A stretch of DNA of 64,000 bases from CAYUYV01 sp964561475 (GTDB taxonomy: Bacteria > Pseudomonadota > Alphaproteobacteria > JAJFIK01). The notes below the pieces were generated by a model, which saw only the letters and a list, made by a program, of their open reading frames with translations, was not told the origin of the DNA and did not search any database. Position 1 is the stretch's first letter; the number at the start of each line of letters is the position of its first letter. Made by a program: the position numbers and the translations under genes. The stretch spans positions 4,754 to 68,753 of the forward strand of contig CAZLPU010000019.1 in NCBI GenBank assembly GCA_964561475.1, in the 5' to 3' direction. Of this stretch, positions 36,132 through 45,371 are shown in pieces.

Positions 36132-37762
36132 CAGGGCCTCCCCGGTTGATAGGTGGTGAAGGCGAGAACACCCAGCCTGTGGGGCATGTCCTCCAATGCT
36201 GCGATCAGGAGCGAGCGCAGATCCTCCAGCCTCTTAGTGTCGTGCAATCTGGCGAATTGGGCGCCCATGGGTCCCATGCCGGGACCTGCGGCAATGGCAA
36301 TGAGGTGGTCAGCGCCGAAAGGAGGCACCACCTCGATATCATCCAGACTGAACCCGCTGCCGATCACGGATCCAAGGCTCTCGATCACCTGAATGGTGCC
36401 GTCGGAGGCCAGATTGATCAGGGCAAGGTGTTTTTCCTCCAGACCCTGCACATTGACGGTCACTTGATCCTTGTGGAAATAAAGGCTTTTGCGAGGCCTC
36501 AGACGCATCTCCACCGTCCGCCCCAGGGCCGACAGGATGATATCCTCGACAAGCTGCCATTTTTCGATGACCGACTGGAGATCTTCAGGTTTGTCCGGGC
36601 GGATCGTGGCGATTACATCCCCATTGGACACCACCGCACCCGTGGCGGTATCCCAGATGAGATCGGCGGTGGTGATATCGTCAATGAGCCGCGCCAGGGG
36701 AATGCGGGCGGCCGCGTCCGGCGGAACCTCCGAGCCCAGAATGTAGAGGGTCACCGGTCTGGGCTGGGAAATGGGTTGGGGCCGGGCGGTGCCCGCGCGC
36801 AACACAGCCTGCCCCCGCAACACGGGCTGGAGGTCGAGCCGGGGCAATTGCCGCCCGCTTGAGACCATACGGACGGTTTCCAGAACGAAGGCGCGGATTT
36901 CGCTCGTGGTCAGAATGCCGTCCTGGTCCTGGTCCGCCTGCCCCCTCAAGGCCCGGGCAAAGGCCCAACTCAGTGCCCCTCTGATTTCACCGTCGATTTT
37001 GAGTTCCGGGGAAAGCTCATCATCCTGAACGGCGGCCAGGTGGAAGACATGGCTGAGATCCACGATATCGCCATCTCCACCGACCGGCTCTGGACGCTCC
37101 AGGTCGTCCACGGGAATGTCCCCGTAATCGGTGTAGCGGGAGGCCAGCCTGGGCGCGCGGGGATCAAATCTGCGGGTCAGGGTGCCGGAATGGCAACTGT
37201 CCGTCACCAGAATGACAAACCGGTCCTTTGCCCGGATGAGCATCTGAAAAATGTCATTATCGACGATCCGTTCCCGGCTGGTCACACCCTCCCCGGCCAA
37301 TGGCGAAAAGGCCGCCAGCAGAAGGGTTTCATCCCGGCCATCGACCTCCTCACCCTTGTAGAACTCCGGTTCCTGGCCGCCATGCCCGGCATAGGAGAAG
37401 ATGATCGTGTCACCGGGACTGGAAGCCTCGAGAAGATCGTCCCAGGCCTGAAGAATGGCATCCCTGGTGGCGTTATGGTTCAACAGAAGGACCGTCTTCC
37501 GGGCGCCGATTTCCGCAAGGGAGGCGGCGATATCCTCCGCGTCCCGGACAGCACCGGCGAGGGGTTCCAGGACTGCATAATCGTCAATGCCGACCACCAG
37601 ACCGAAGGTCTCGCTGCGGTGAGCCTCTTCCCTTTGATTGTCACTTCTGGCCGGTCCCGGCGCAATCACGATAGCGAGGAGAAGCGCCAGAACCCAGGAA
37701 GACCACCCTGAAGAACCTGTGACCATGCTTTTCATCCATACACCTGTCCGTGTGCCCCTCAT
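36131..37762 (-). CDS. Exported caspase-family (C14) protease with EF-hand loop
   Basis: 543 residues. Signal peptide (WSSWVLALLLAIVIAPGPA), caspase domain with His127 (FSYAGHGGQEPEF) and Cys190 (LVTDSCHSGTL). A canonical EF-hand loop DQDQDGILTTSE follows at about 277-288. The C-terminal 230 residues are beta-rich (HLALINLASDGTIQVIE), resembling the DUF4384-like tail of the next gene. The ATG at 37762 overlaps the stop of the OmpA-like gene (TGATG); an ATG at 37735 is an alternative. The calcium loop suggests calcium-dependent activation as in metacaspases, which is inference. Confidence 0.88.
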   Translation of the reverse strand: MRGTRTGVWMKSMVTGSSGWSSWVLALLLAIVIAPGPARSDNQREEAHRSETFGLVVGIDDYAVLEPLAGAVRDAEDIAASLAEIGARKTVLLLNHNATRDAILQAWDDLLEASSPGDTIIFSYAGHGGQEPEFYKGEEVDGRDETLLLAAFSPLAGEGVTSRERIVDNDIFQMLIRAKDRFVILVTDSCHSGTLTRRFDPRAPRLASRYTDYGDIPVDDLERPEPVGGDGDIVDLSHVFHLAAVQDDELSPELKIDGEIRGALSWAFARALRGQADQDQDGILTTSEIRAFVLETVRMVSSGRQLPRLDLQPVLRGQAVLRAGTARPQPISQPRPVTLYILGSEVPPDAAARIPLARLIDDITTADLIWDTATGAVVSNGDVIATIRPDKPEDLQSVIEKWQLVEDIILSALGRTVEMRLRPRKSLYFHKDQVTVNVQGLEEKHLALINLASDGTIQVIESLGSVIGSGFSLDDIEVVPPFGADHLIAIAAGPGMGPMGAQFARLHDTKRLEDLRSLLIAALEDMPHRLGVLAFTTYQPGRP

Positions 37763-38715
37763 CAGCAATCCTGCCGTCCGTAACAGATCTCCACTCGACG
37801 GTCCATGCGCAGCCGTTCCTCCCGGGAGTAGCGGTCGGGATTGTCCGGCTGATAGGGTTCGGTCTCGCCTTTGCCGGTGACCGTAATCGCGCCCGTATAG
37901 CCCTTGTCCTTCAGGAAATCAGCCACGGTCCGGGCCCGTCGGATTGAGAGGGTCATGTTGTAGCCTGCGGGTCCGGAACTGTCGGAATGGCCGATCAGGG
38001 TAATGTCCGGCGTCCCGATCAGGCGCAGATTGATGAAGAGCTGCTCAGCATTCCTCAGGCTGACCCCGGTCAATTGTCTTGAGTTGCTGCCGAACCGAAT
38101 GGGAACGGCCACCCGGCGGATCTTGATCCCCCGCACCTGGGGGGCGCCCAGTCCGGTGGGGCGCCCTCCCCTGGTGGGTGTCGCCACGAAGTCCGGTGCG
38201 AGCAGGCGGGCCGTTTCGGCGTTTTTCATCAATCTGCGGACGATTTCCTCGCTGGGCCCCGGTTCCGGGGTCAAATCCGGATTGTCCACGGCATCGAGGG
38301 CCTGTTCGAAATGGAACTGGGCCGCGCCATAGTCCTTGCGGTCCAGGGCAATTTCGCCAAGAGTGGCGGAAATCTGCCACAGTCTTGCATAGGTCAGGGT
38401 TTCTTCAAGATAATCCGCATACCGCTCCCGCGGTTTACCGGCGCGAATCTCCGTCAGAACCTTCTGATAGCGCAGGGCAGCCACCCGCTTGCCCAAGTCC
38501 CGGACGAATGACGATGAGCAGGTCTCATCCCTGAGGGCCTCTTCATACAAGACCTCGAGTGCCGCCACATCCCGATCCCGCAAGGCCCGCTGGGCCTCCT
38601 CAAACAGCACCGCGCAATTGCGGATCTCCTGCGCCCTGGTCTGGGACGGTGCAGCGATCACGGCGCTCAATATTGCGCCCCCGAGCAGGATGGCTCCAGT
38701 CAAGATCCTCATCAT
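37762..38715 (-). CDS. OmpA-domain protein with helical N-terminal repeats
   Basis: 317 residues. Signal peptide (ILTGAILLGGAILSAVIAAP), a helical region of about 120 residues resembling TPR repeats (GEIALDRKDYGAAQFHFEQA), a linker and a C-terminal OmpA-like peptidoglycan-binding domain (ITLIGHSDSSGPAGYNMTLS, RRARTVADFLKDKG, ERLRMDRRVEI). It is likely periplasmic and bound to peptidoglycan, since it has no barrel. The ATG at 38715 follows GGGAGA by six bases. It sits between the amidohydrolase and two caspases in one operon and could scaffold them. Confidence 0.88.
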   Translation of the reverse strand: MMRILTGAILLGGAILSAVIAAPSQTRAQEIRNCAVLFEEAQRALRDRDVAALEVLYEEALRDETCSSSFVRDLGKRVAALRYQKVLTEIRAGKPRERYADYLEETLTYARLWQISATLGEIALDRKDYGAAQFHFEQALDAVDNPDLTPEPGPSEEIVRRLMKNAETARLLAPDFVATPTRGGRPTGLGAPQVRGIKIRRVAVPIRFGSNSRQLTGVSLRNAEQLFINLRLIGTPDITLIGHSDSSGPAGYNMTLSIRRARTVADFLKDKGYTGAITVTGKGETEPYQPDNPDRYSREERLRMDRRVEICYGRQDC

Positions 38716-38774
38716 GACCATTCTCCCATTCGGTGCCCCGTTCAGCCGGCCTTTGGGACCGGCCCCATGTCCCC

Positions 38775-40502
38775 TCAGACGGACCACTGGTCCAGCCAGG
38801 ATCGGTCCAGTCCATGTTTCCCATAATAGGCCTCGAGACGCTGGCGGTTCTTGCGCCCTTGAGACAGACCAAGATAATCGACCGCATTGTGGTGGAGCAA
38901 TTTGCGGAAGTCTTCCATGCTCCGGCCGGTGCTCTGGAAATGGCTGGTCAGGGCCGGGATGTAGGTTTCGTGGTCGGATTCCCGGCCCACCATGATCCAG
39001 TCGGTACCGAAGAGCAGCCGGTTCGCCGCATTGGGATAGTTCGTATAGAATGCAGATAACTGAGCGGCCAGGTCCCGTTTGCGCCGGGCTGGGAATTCCC
39101 TGGAGAACACGCTCTCCAGATAGCTGAGATCGGAATAGACCCGGGCCACATCCTCCCGTTCCATCATTTCTCCGACGGTGAATTCCCACGGCTTGCCCGG
39201 CGGGTTCCGGAAGGCCTCCTGAAAATCGCCGAAATGCCCCATATTGATGCGCAGTTTCGGATAGCGGGTGATCACCGGCTCCCAGAACCGGGGATGGGCG
39301 CGCCGGGCGAATGCGTCGCCCGCGCCCTGGCTGTCGTTGGTGTGGGTGATGATAGGTACTTCGTGCTCGGAGCACCATTCATAAAGCCGTCTCAGGGCCT
39401 CATCGATCCGCTGGGGGAAGCGGTCATGGGCCTGGGCCCGTTCCGGATAACAGACCGTTCCGTTCTGATTGCCCCAGGGATAAAATCCCATGGGCGGGTA
39501 GAGTTTGACGCCGACAAACCCGCGGTTCATGACCGCGTCTTCGACCATGGGCATCGCCTCGCCGGTGGCCAGTTCCCGCCAAGGGCAGAACGGCACCATG
39601 GTATGCATCCGCGCCCCCGACTCCTCGGCCACCCAGCGCTGGAGCCGGTCCATCAGGACAATCTGATCCGCCAGGGACGAGCGGGGCCGGTCATCGAGCC
39701 AGTAATCGAAATCCACGAGAAAGGGGGTGAACAGACGGACACCATCTGTCCGCCCATAGAGTTTGAGATACTCGCCAATGATCTGCCTGCGGGGTTTCAG
39801 CAGGAGAAGACCCCAACGCAAGGTATTGCTTATGGTCCCACGGGCGGCCAGCGCGCCTTCCGCAAGCCGACCCAGATCCTGATCGGTCATGCCGTCCAGG
39901 CTGCGGGCCATGGCGGTCTGGCCCGTCTCCCTGCGAAGGTCATCCAGAAAATCCTCAGCTCCCGGATCCCGGGCCAGAGCATCGTTTGACTCTCTGGGGC
40001 TTTCCGGCGAACCGGTCCGTGTGCTGCGGGCCCGCTCCTGGGCACCGGCCAGAACGGATTTGAGAATGTCGACGTCGCTTTCGCTCGTGGTCTCCACCCG
40101 GGCCCCGTTCAACCGGGCCAGTTCCTGGGCGGCGGTGAGCGAACGCCTGGACAACAGATCCACCAGCGCCCGGCCCACTCCGCCGAATACGGAGCGCCTC
40201 GCCTGGGCAAAGCAATAGGGATCCTCGAAATCCTCAAAAACCACCCGGCGCACAAATCCGCCGACGGGCAGGTCCGAGGCATTGAAGACGTGGGCGTGAA
40301 CGTCGATGGGAAAGGATGTTCCCTGTGCCTGTTGAACCCGGGAAATGTCCGGCGGTGCCGGAGTGCAATTGGTCAGCCCCAGGAGTGCAAACCCGGTCAT
40401 GCCCGTGAGAACGGATCGACGGTCCCGCAACGGATGGCCCCCGCTTCCAACCCCTGGAAATCCGTCCCCGCTGTAATTTTTGTCCGGTCTCGTCTTGGCC
40501 AT
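38775..40502 (-). CDS. Tat-type lipoprotein of the amidohydrolase (metal-dependent TIM-barrel) superfamily
   Basis: 575 residues. The N-terminus has a twin-arginine motif (RDRRSVLTGMTGFALLGLTN) leading into a lipobox-like LTNC. The catalytic domain begins PIDVHAHVFNASD (metal-binding HxH) and has IITHTNDSQGAGD and RLLFGTDWIMVGRESD, giving the His and Asp ligands of amidohydrolase_2 enzymes. A Ser/Arg-rich insert of about 130 residues follows the first motif. The substrate is unknown. The ATG at 40502 has a GGGGGGTGGT site. It is the first gene of the amidohydrolase-OmpA-caspase-caspase operon. Confidence 0.82.
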   Translation of the reverse strand: MAKTRPDKNYSGDGFPGVGSGGHPLRDRRSVLTGMTGFALLGLTNCTPAPPDISRVQQAQGTSFPIDVHAHVFNASDLPVGGFVRRVVFEDFEDPYCFAQARRSVFGGVGRALVDLLSRRSLTAAQELARLNGARVETTSESDVDILKSVLAGAQERARSTRTGSPESPRESNDALARDPGAEDFLDDLRRETGQTAMARSLDGMTDQDLGRLAEGALAARGTISNTLRWGLLLLKPRRQIIGEYLKLYGRTDGVRLFTPFLVDFDYWLDDRPRSSLADQIVLMDRLQRWVAEESGARMHTMVPFCPWRELATGEAMPMVEDAVMNRGFVGVKLYPPMGFYPWGNQNGTVCYPERAQAHDRFPQRIDEALRRLYEWCSEHEVPIITHTNDSQGAGDAFARRAHPRFWEPVITRYPKLRINMGHFGDFQEAFRNPPGKPWEFTVGEMMEREDVARVYSDLSYLESVFSREFPARRKRDLAAQLSAFYTNYPNAANRLLFGTDWIMVGRESDHETYIPALTSHFQSTGRSMEDFRKLLHHNAVDYLGLSQGRKNRQRLEAYYGKHGLDRSWLDQWSV

Positions 40503-41287
40503 ACCACCCCCCCTGCCCGGCTTCTGTCCGAGGAAGCTGGCACACCCGGTAAGGATGATCAAGCAGCCTGATGTACCTATGCTTGTCACTATACGCGCTG
40601 CGTGCGGACCGCCTCCCTGGCCTTGAGCACGATCACTTGGAGCCTCCAGCGCAGACGGGCTCCGGACACATCAGTCTTGCGCTTGAAACAAGCGTTATCT
40701 CAAAGACTTGGAGAATGTTGCCGATCCCTTGGATGGATGCTTCCGCCCCAGTGTAGACCTACGGGCCAGGTCTTGGTGCCTTGTCGCGATACGGATGGGA
40801 GGTTTCGTCAAGGGTGTGTCGGCGCTGTCACGCACCCAGATTGCTCCCTGTTGGTGGTGCACAGGATTGATGTTGCAAAGGGGGTGAGAGCAGGACCGAC
40901 GCAGTGCCAGCCCATACCGGGCCATCCAAGACCTCGACCAGAACGCACGACAGTATCGAAAAACCGGAAACCCTTCCGGAGGACCATACCCGATGTGGCG
41001 GAGACACGCCCCTCGCCCCGGCCCCTCGCGGTTCGGGCCCTCTTGGTTCGGGCCATCGCCGTTCGGGACAGGCCTCCCAGACTGCAATTGCAGTCCGCAC
41101 GGCTTCGACCGGACCTTCTTGCGCGACCCCGGTTTTCCTTGAAACGCCCGCCCTTTCTGCGCTGACCGTCAGGGCACCCTTCTTGCGCCCACCGTGCCCA
41201 TGGAGGTGGCGACGCCCGATGCTTCTCATGTCAGCACCGGCTTTGTCACCGGATCATTGGACCCATAGACAGAGCAAGAGGTGAATG
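40503..41287. other. 785-base intergenic region between divergent genes
   Basis: It lies between the amidohydrolase and RTX genes. It holds a perfect 16-base palindrome (listed separately) and three spaced copies of GGTTCGGG-like sequence around 41029-41067. A frame running into the RTX gene ends at a stop directly before its start codon and lacks any recognisable product. No gene is supported. Confidence 0.45.
41080..41095. promoter_or_regulatory. Perfect 16-base palindrome upstream of the RTX gene
   Basis: GACTGCAATTGCAGTC is fully self-complementary and lies about 190 bases before the RTX start. This is the size and symmetry of a dimeric regulator's operator. Function is inferred from form and place only. 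Confidence 0.4.
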
Positions 41288-43228
41288 ATGGCCAGCCTGC
41301 CAGCAACACGTCCCATTATCGGCACCAACACTGACGATCTCATCCACGGCAGTAAGCACTCGGATGTCATGTCCGGCCGGGCGGGGGACGACACCCTGAC
41401 CGGTCAGAACGGCAATGACGAAGTCTGGGGCGGCAGCGGTGATGACAGCCTTCACGGTAACAATGGTCATGACATCCTCTACGGTTCCGGCGGCCCGAGC
41501 CTCGTGCAGGTCACGGGTATCCAGATCAAGGATGATTACCCGGTGTCGGTCGTGTTCGAGGGCGAGACCGCCGGGTACCGGAACACCTTCGGCTACTACA
41601 AAATCGACGAGGATGGCGGCATTTATGATGTCGAGTTCATCTGGGAAAATGCCTCACTCCAAGGCAGTGGCGGGTCCCTGATTCAAGGAGAGAGCCGCGA
41701 GTATCTGGACGTTGCCCCGGGAGAGACCATCGCGTTCTTCATCATCTCCAACGGCTACAACCTCAACAATCAGTACCGGAACATTAATCTTGAGACTGGC
41801 ACTCTCGCCTTTCTGAATTCCGACGGCACCCAGGCGACCATCAACAGCAAGGCCCCCCGGCTCTATCACATCGCGGAGGATGGCACGCAAACTCTCGTCC
41901 AGATCAATCCCTACCATACCGCCGCCTACGGAGAGACCGTTGGCCTCAACCCGGACAGCATTCTCCATACCACCGGTGTTTTCAAGGCGGACAAGGGCAC
42001 GATTACCCTTGGTTTTGAGGATCTTTACGGCGGTGGCGACCGGGACTTCGATGATAGTGTCTTCACGGTTGATATTGGCACAGTGAACGCAAATGTACTC
42101 AACGCCCACTACCGCACCCAGCAGAAAGGTGAAACTGTCAATCGTGGCGAGGGGATAGACCGGCCCGTGGTGGTCACGTCCGACAATGACACCCTCCATG
42201 GCGGCACAGGCAGCGACGAGCTCCATGGCCGTTCCGGTCATGATCTTCTGTTTGGAGACAATGGTGATGATGACCTCCACGGAGGCAGCGGCTCAGACAC
42301 TCTGGACGGTGGCTCCGGTCACGATGAACTCTTTGGCAATTCGGGAAATGACGTGCTCAAGGGGTGGATGGGCAATGATGAACTCTCAGGAAACTCCGGT
42401 GACGATACACTTCACGGCGAACGGGGAGAGGACACTCTCTATGGCGGTTCAGGTCATGATGTCCTGAATGGCGGCGAGGACAACGACCTGCTGAACGGCG
42501 GCAGCGGCGATGACCATCTGGATGGTGGTTACGGGTCGGATGTTCTGAAGGGTGGTGGCGGCGCCGACACTCTCACCGGCGGCAATGGGGACGACCGGCT
42601 TTATGGCGGCCACGATGACGATACCTTCCTTGGTGATGCCGGTAACGACTATTTCCACGGCGGTAAGGGTCTGAACACTGTCGACTACAGCGACTTTGAC
42701 GATGGCGTCCGCTTGTCCCTTCACAACAAGACCGCCCACGGAACAGGCCTCGGTCGCGACAGTCTGTTTCATATCCAACGGGCCATCACCGGCGATGGCG
42801 ACGATCTTCTCAAAGGATCCGCCAGGGATGACATCCTGGAAGCTGGCGGCGGTAACGACGATCTGCGGGGCCTGATCGGTGCCGACACCATGACCGGCGG
42901 TGCGGGTGAAGACCGGTTCATCTGGCGCAAGCACGATCTCAACGCCCTGGACGTCATCACGGATTTCAATTTCGATGAGGATGTTATCGACTTCACCGCA
43001 CTGGGTCTTGCCGGCGACACCCTCACGTCCACAGGGAGCCAGATCATCCATCAAAATGGGAGCTACGAGATCAATGATGCCATACTGCTCTCCCAACTGG
43101 ATGGCTCACTGATCCTCAGTGTCGATCTGAATAAGGGGTCAGGGGACTACACTGACGTCTGTGAACTTGAGAATGCGGCATCCTTCTTCACGCTGGAAGA
43201 GCCGGGCTTCGACTGGCTGCACTACTAA
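41288..43228 (+). CDS. Secreted RTX calcium-binding protein with DUF4114 domain
   Basis: 646 residues. Two or three RTX nonapeptide blocks (residues about 15-60: DTLTGQNGNDEVWGGSGDD) precede a DUF4114-like domain (about 75-285; ends ITLGFEDLYGGGDRDFDD). A long RTX array (about 300-460; GGSGSDTLDGGSGHDELFGN) follows, then a C-terminal region with DRFIWRKHDLNALDVITDFN, typical of type I secreted proteins. No signal peptide is present, which fits type I secretion. No transporter genes are adjacent. AAGAGG lies six bases before the ATG at 41288. It is acidic and likely an exoprotein or surface protein. Confidence 0.9.
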   Translation: MASLPATRPIIGTNTDDLIHGSKHSDVMSGRAGDDTLTGQNGNDEVWGGSGDDSLHGNNGHDILYGSGGPSLVQVTGIQIKDDYPVSVVFEGETAGYRNTFGYYKIDEDGGIYDVEFIWENASLQGSGGSLIQGESREYLDVAPGETIAFFIISNGYNLNNQYRNINLETGTLAFLNSDGTQATINSKAPRLYHIAEDGTQTLVQINPYHTAAYGETVGLNPDSILHTTGVFKADKGTITLGFEDLYGGGDRDFDDSVFTVDIGTVNANVLNAHYRTQQKGETVNRGEGIDRPVVVTSDNDTLHGGTGSDELHGRSGHDLLFGDNGDDDLHGGSGSDTLDGGSGHDELFGNSGNDVLKGWMGNDELSGNSGDDTLHGERGEDTLYGGSGHDVLNGGEDNDLLNGGSGDDHLDGGYGSDVLKGGGGADTLTGGNGDDRLYGGHDDDTFLGDAGNDYFHGGKGLNTVDYSDFDDGVRLSLHNKTAHGTGLGRDSLFHIQRAITGDGDDLLKGSARDDILEAGGGNDDLRGLIGADTMTGGAGEDRFIWRKHDLNALDVITDFNFDEDVIDFTALGLAGDTLTSTGSQIIHQNGSYEINDAILLSQLDGSLILSVDLNKGSGDYTDVCELENAASFFTLEEPGFDWLHY

Positions 43229-43288
43229 TCAATACGGGCCTTTCACCCATAGGCATACGACGCGCACGCACAACAATTCGCCAATCGA

Positions 43289-43319
43289 GCCGGCCCTGTT
43301 CCAACGGGCCGGCTTTTTT
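43289..43319 (+). terminator. Rho-independent terminator of the RTX gene
   Basis: GCCGGCCC (43289-43296) and GGGCCGGC (43306-43313) form a perfect eight-base-pair stem with a nine-base loop, followed directly by six T. It lies 60 bases after the RTX stop codon. Confidence 0.93.
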
Positions 43320-43808
43320 GCTTCGCACACCTCGTCACAGTACTCTTGATCCGCGCCCTTGCCCGGCGGCAACCATGGCCAGCAGCCGCCATTGCTCCCC
43401 TCCGCAAAACCGTCGATTCATAGCATATCACTGCGCCTGATAGGATGAGCACGATCCCGATGACCGAGGTCAAAGCGCATGATCGTGACTTAAACCACTC
43501 TGCCCCGTTCCGCTGATTTCTCCCCACACAGAGGAGCCAAGGATCCGGGTGCCGGGCATTGCCCCATAGAAACCCACAATGAACAATGCAGTAGGGCGTA
43601 AGATCGTCCAACCCGCTCCAGGCCCAGAATACCTGCCCCATGGGAGTCGCCAGAAATGGTCTGAAGAAGTGACCTTGCGGAGCATCATCCAATGATCCAA
43701 CATGCTCAATGGAAATGGAAATGGAAATGGAAATGTGAGGGGACATGCAAAAAGCCTGTGGAAGCGCAACGCTTCCACCGGCTGGTCACCTCAGGAATGA
43801 TGACAGGA
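43320..43808. other. Intergenic region after the RTX terminator
   Basis: 489 bases up to the end of the MBOAT gene. Minus-strand frames here translate the hexamer repeat as runs of Phe-Pro or Ile-Ser and show no conserved features, so no gene is called. Confidence 0.4.
43708..43735. repeat. AATGGA hexamer repeat, about 4.7 copies
   Basis: 28 bases of perfect six-base repeat lying between the RTX terminator and the 3' end of the MBOAT gene. Being noncoding and short, it is a possible length-polymorphic marker. Confidence 0.9.
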
Positions 43809-45341
43809 TCAGAAATTGAAGTAGATGAACTCGGTCAGATCGCCCAGCCGATAGAGCTGGATGATCGCCACCAGCCCCATCATCCCATAGGCCGTCGCCC
43901 AACCGGCCGTAGGCCGCCAGATCAAGATGCCCATCACCCGAGACCAAAGACCCGAAACAGTGCCCCCAGCACTGCGGCGAACCTTTGCCACCTCACCGAT
44001 CACAGGGCGATACTTCGAAACAATCTCGATACTGTTGGGTGCCAGCAGACAAATCATCCCAAGACCGATCAAGTGCAACCACATTTGGTCCGTACCGGTC
44101 ATGGCGGATGCCCAGCGCGCCGGCTCAAGCACCTCGGATACACCAACCATCCCTTCAAGAACCTCAAGGGCACCGCCGACGCTCTCCGCCCGGAAGAACA
44201 CCCAGGCCACCACAACGGCAGTCAGGGTCAGAACACGGGCCACGGTCTGGCGCAACGAGGCGGGAACGGCGCCCACGATGGCTGAGCCCTTGGCCAGGTG
44301 GTTCCAGGCGTGGTTGATGATCAGATAGGTCCCGTGAAGCCCGCCCCAGATCACGAAGGTCCAGGCAGCGCCATGCCAGAGACCGCCAAGCAACATGGTG
44401 ATCAAGAGATTGGCATAGCGGCGCACCTGCCCCTTCCTGTTCCCACCCAGAGCAATGTAGAGATAATCGCGGAGAAACCGGGACAGGGTCATATGCCACC
44501 GGCGCCAGAAGTCACTGATGCTCGCCGCCTTGTATGGGGAGTTGAAATTCATCGGCAGACGGATACCAAACAGCCTGGCCAGACCCAATGCCATGTCACA
44601 ATAGCCGGAAAAGTCGAAATAGATCTGGAAAGTGTAAGCCAGAGCCCCTCCCCAGGCCGCCTCGAAGGGGACGCCCCGGCCCGCTTCCGCCATTTCAAAC
44701 ACCGTATTGGCGTATGGCGCAATTCCGTCCGCCAGAACGATCTTCTTGAACAGGCCGATCGCGAACAAGGTGAAGCCGACAGCGAGGTTCATCCCCAGTC
44801 TGGAAGAGAAGATCCCCATACGGAACTGAGGAATTGTGTCCTTCTGCAGTACGATCGGACCGGCGATCAGCTGAGGGAAGAATACGATGAAGAGCATGTA
44901 TCTCGGGAAATCGCATGGCGCTGCCTCGCCGTTCCAGGTATCGCACAGCAGGGAAATCTGCTGAAAGGTGAAAAATGAGATGGCCAGGGGCAAGATGATG
45001 GTGGGGACATCAAAACTCACACCGCTAACCGCAGAAATGTTCCCGAGAATGAACGCCCAGTACTTGAAATAGGCGAGAGCCGCAAGGTTCCCGGCAATGC
45101 CCAGGATCAACAAGGCCTTTGACCGGCGAACGATCAGGATCCGGTGCACGATATAGTTAAGGACGACGGAACCGAGTAGCAGAACCAGATAAGCAACACT
45201 CCACCAGGCATAGAAAGCCAGGGAGGCGGCGATCAGCCAAAAGATGACTCCCTGCTCCGCACGCAAATGACGCAGGATCAGAAAGCCGATCAGCACAACG
45301 GGCAGAAACAGGAACATGAACTCGATGGAACTGAAAACCAT
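43809..45341 (-). CDS. algI: AlgI-type membrane-bound O-acyltransferase (MBOAT)
   Basis: 510 residues, about twelve transmembrane segments. The MBOAT core has ISDFWRRWHMTLSRFLRDYL and LLGGLWHGAAWTFVIWGGLH with the catalytic His, as in alginate O-acetyltransferase AlgI. The enzyme passes acetyl groups from the cytosol to a periplasmic SGNH partner that acetylates the exopolysaccharide. AAGGAAA precedes the ATG. It lies 30 bases downstream of the Sel1 lipoprotein gene and is the last gene of the alginate-like operon. AlgI homologues also serve other polymers, but alg8 and alg44 upstream support alginate-like polymannuronate. Confidence 0.9.
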   Translation of the reverse strand: MVFSSIEFMFLFLPVVLIGFLILRHLRAEQGVIFWLIAASLAFYAWWSVAYLVLLLGSVVLNYIVHRILIVRRSKALLILGIAGNLAALAYFKYWAFILGNISAVSGVSFDVPTIILPLAISFFTFQQISLLCDTWNGEAAPCDFPRYMLFIVFFPQLIAGPIVLQKDTIPQFRMGIFSSRLGMNLAVGFTLFAIGLFKKIVLADGIAPYANTVFEMAEAGRGVPFEAAWGGALAYTFQIYFDFSGYCDMALGLARLFGIRLPMNFNSPYKAASISDFWRRWHMTLSRFLRDYLYIALGGNRKGQVRRYANLLITMLLGGLWHGAAWTFVIWGGLHGTYLIINHAWNHLAKGSAIVGAVPASLRQTVARVLTLTAVVVAWVFFRAESVGGALEVLEGMVGVSEVLEPARWASAMTGTDQMWLHLIGLGMICLLAPNSIEIVSKYRPVIGEVAKVRRSAGGTVSGLWSRVMGILIWRPTAGWATAYGMMGLVAIIQLYRLGDLTEFIYFNF

Positions 45342-45371
45342 GACAGTGTTTCCTTTTCTCCGGCGGGAGCC

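Noticed and set aside
40904..41284. Open frame leading directly into the RTX gene
   Set aside because: It ends at a TGA just before the RTX start, has no ribosome binding site or recognisable protein, and its composition reflects the GC-rich sequence.
41288..43228. Repetitive GGC/GAT-rich DNA as a noncoding tandem array
   Set aside because: The periodicity is the RTX nonapeptide coding repeat in one intact frame.
43243..43746. Minus-strand frames crossing the RTX terminator and hexamer repeat
   Set aside because: They would run through a clear terminator and encode simple repeats; no homology features.
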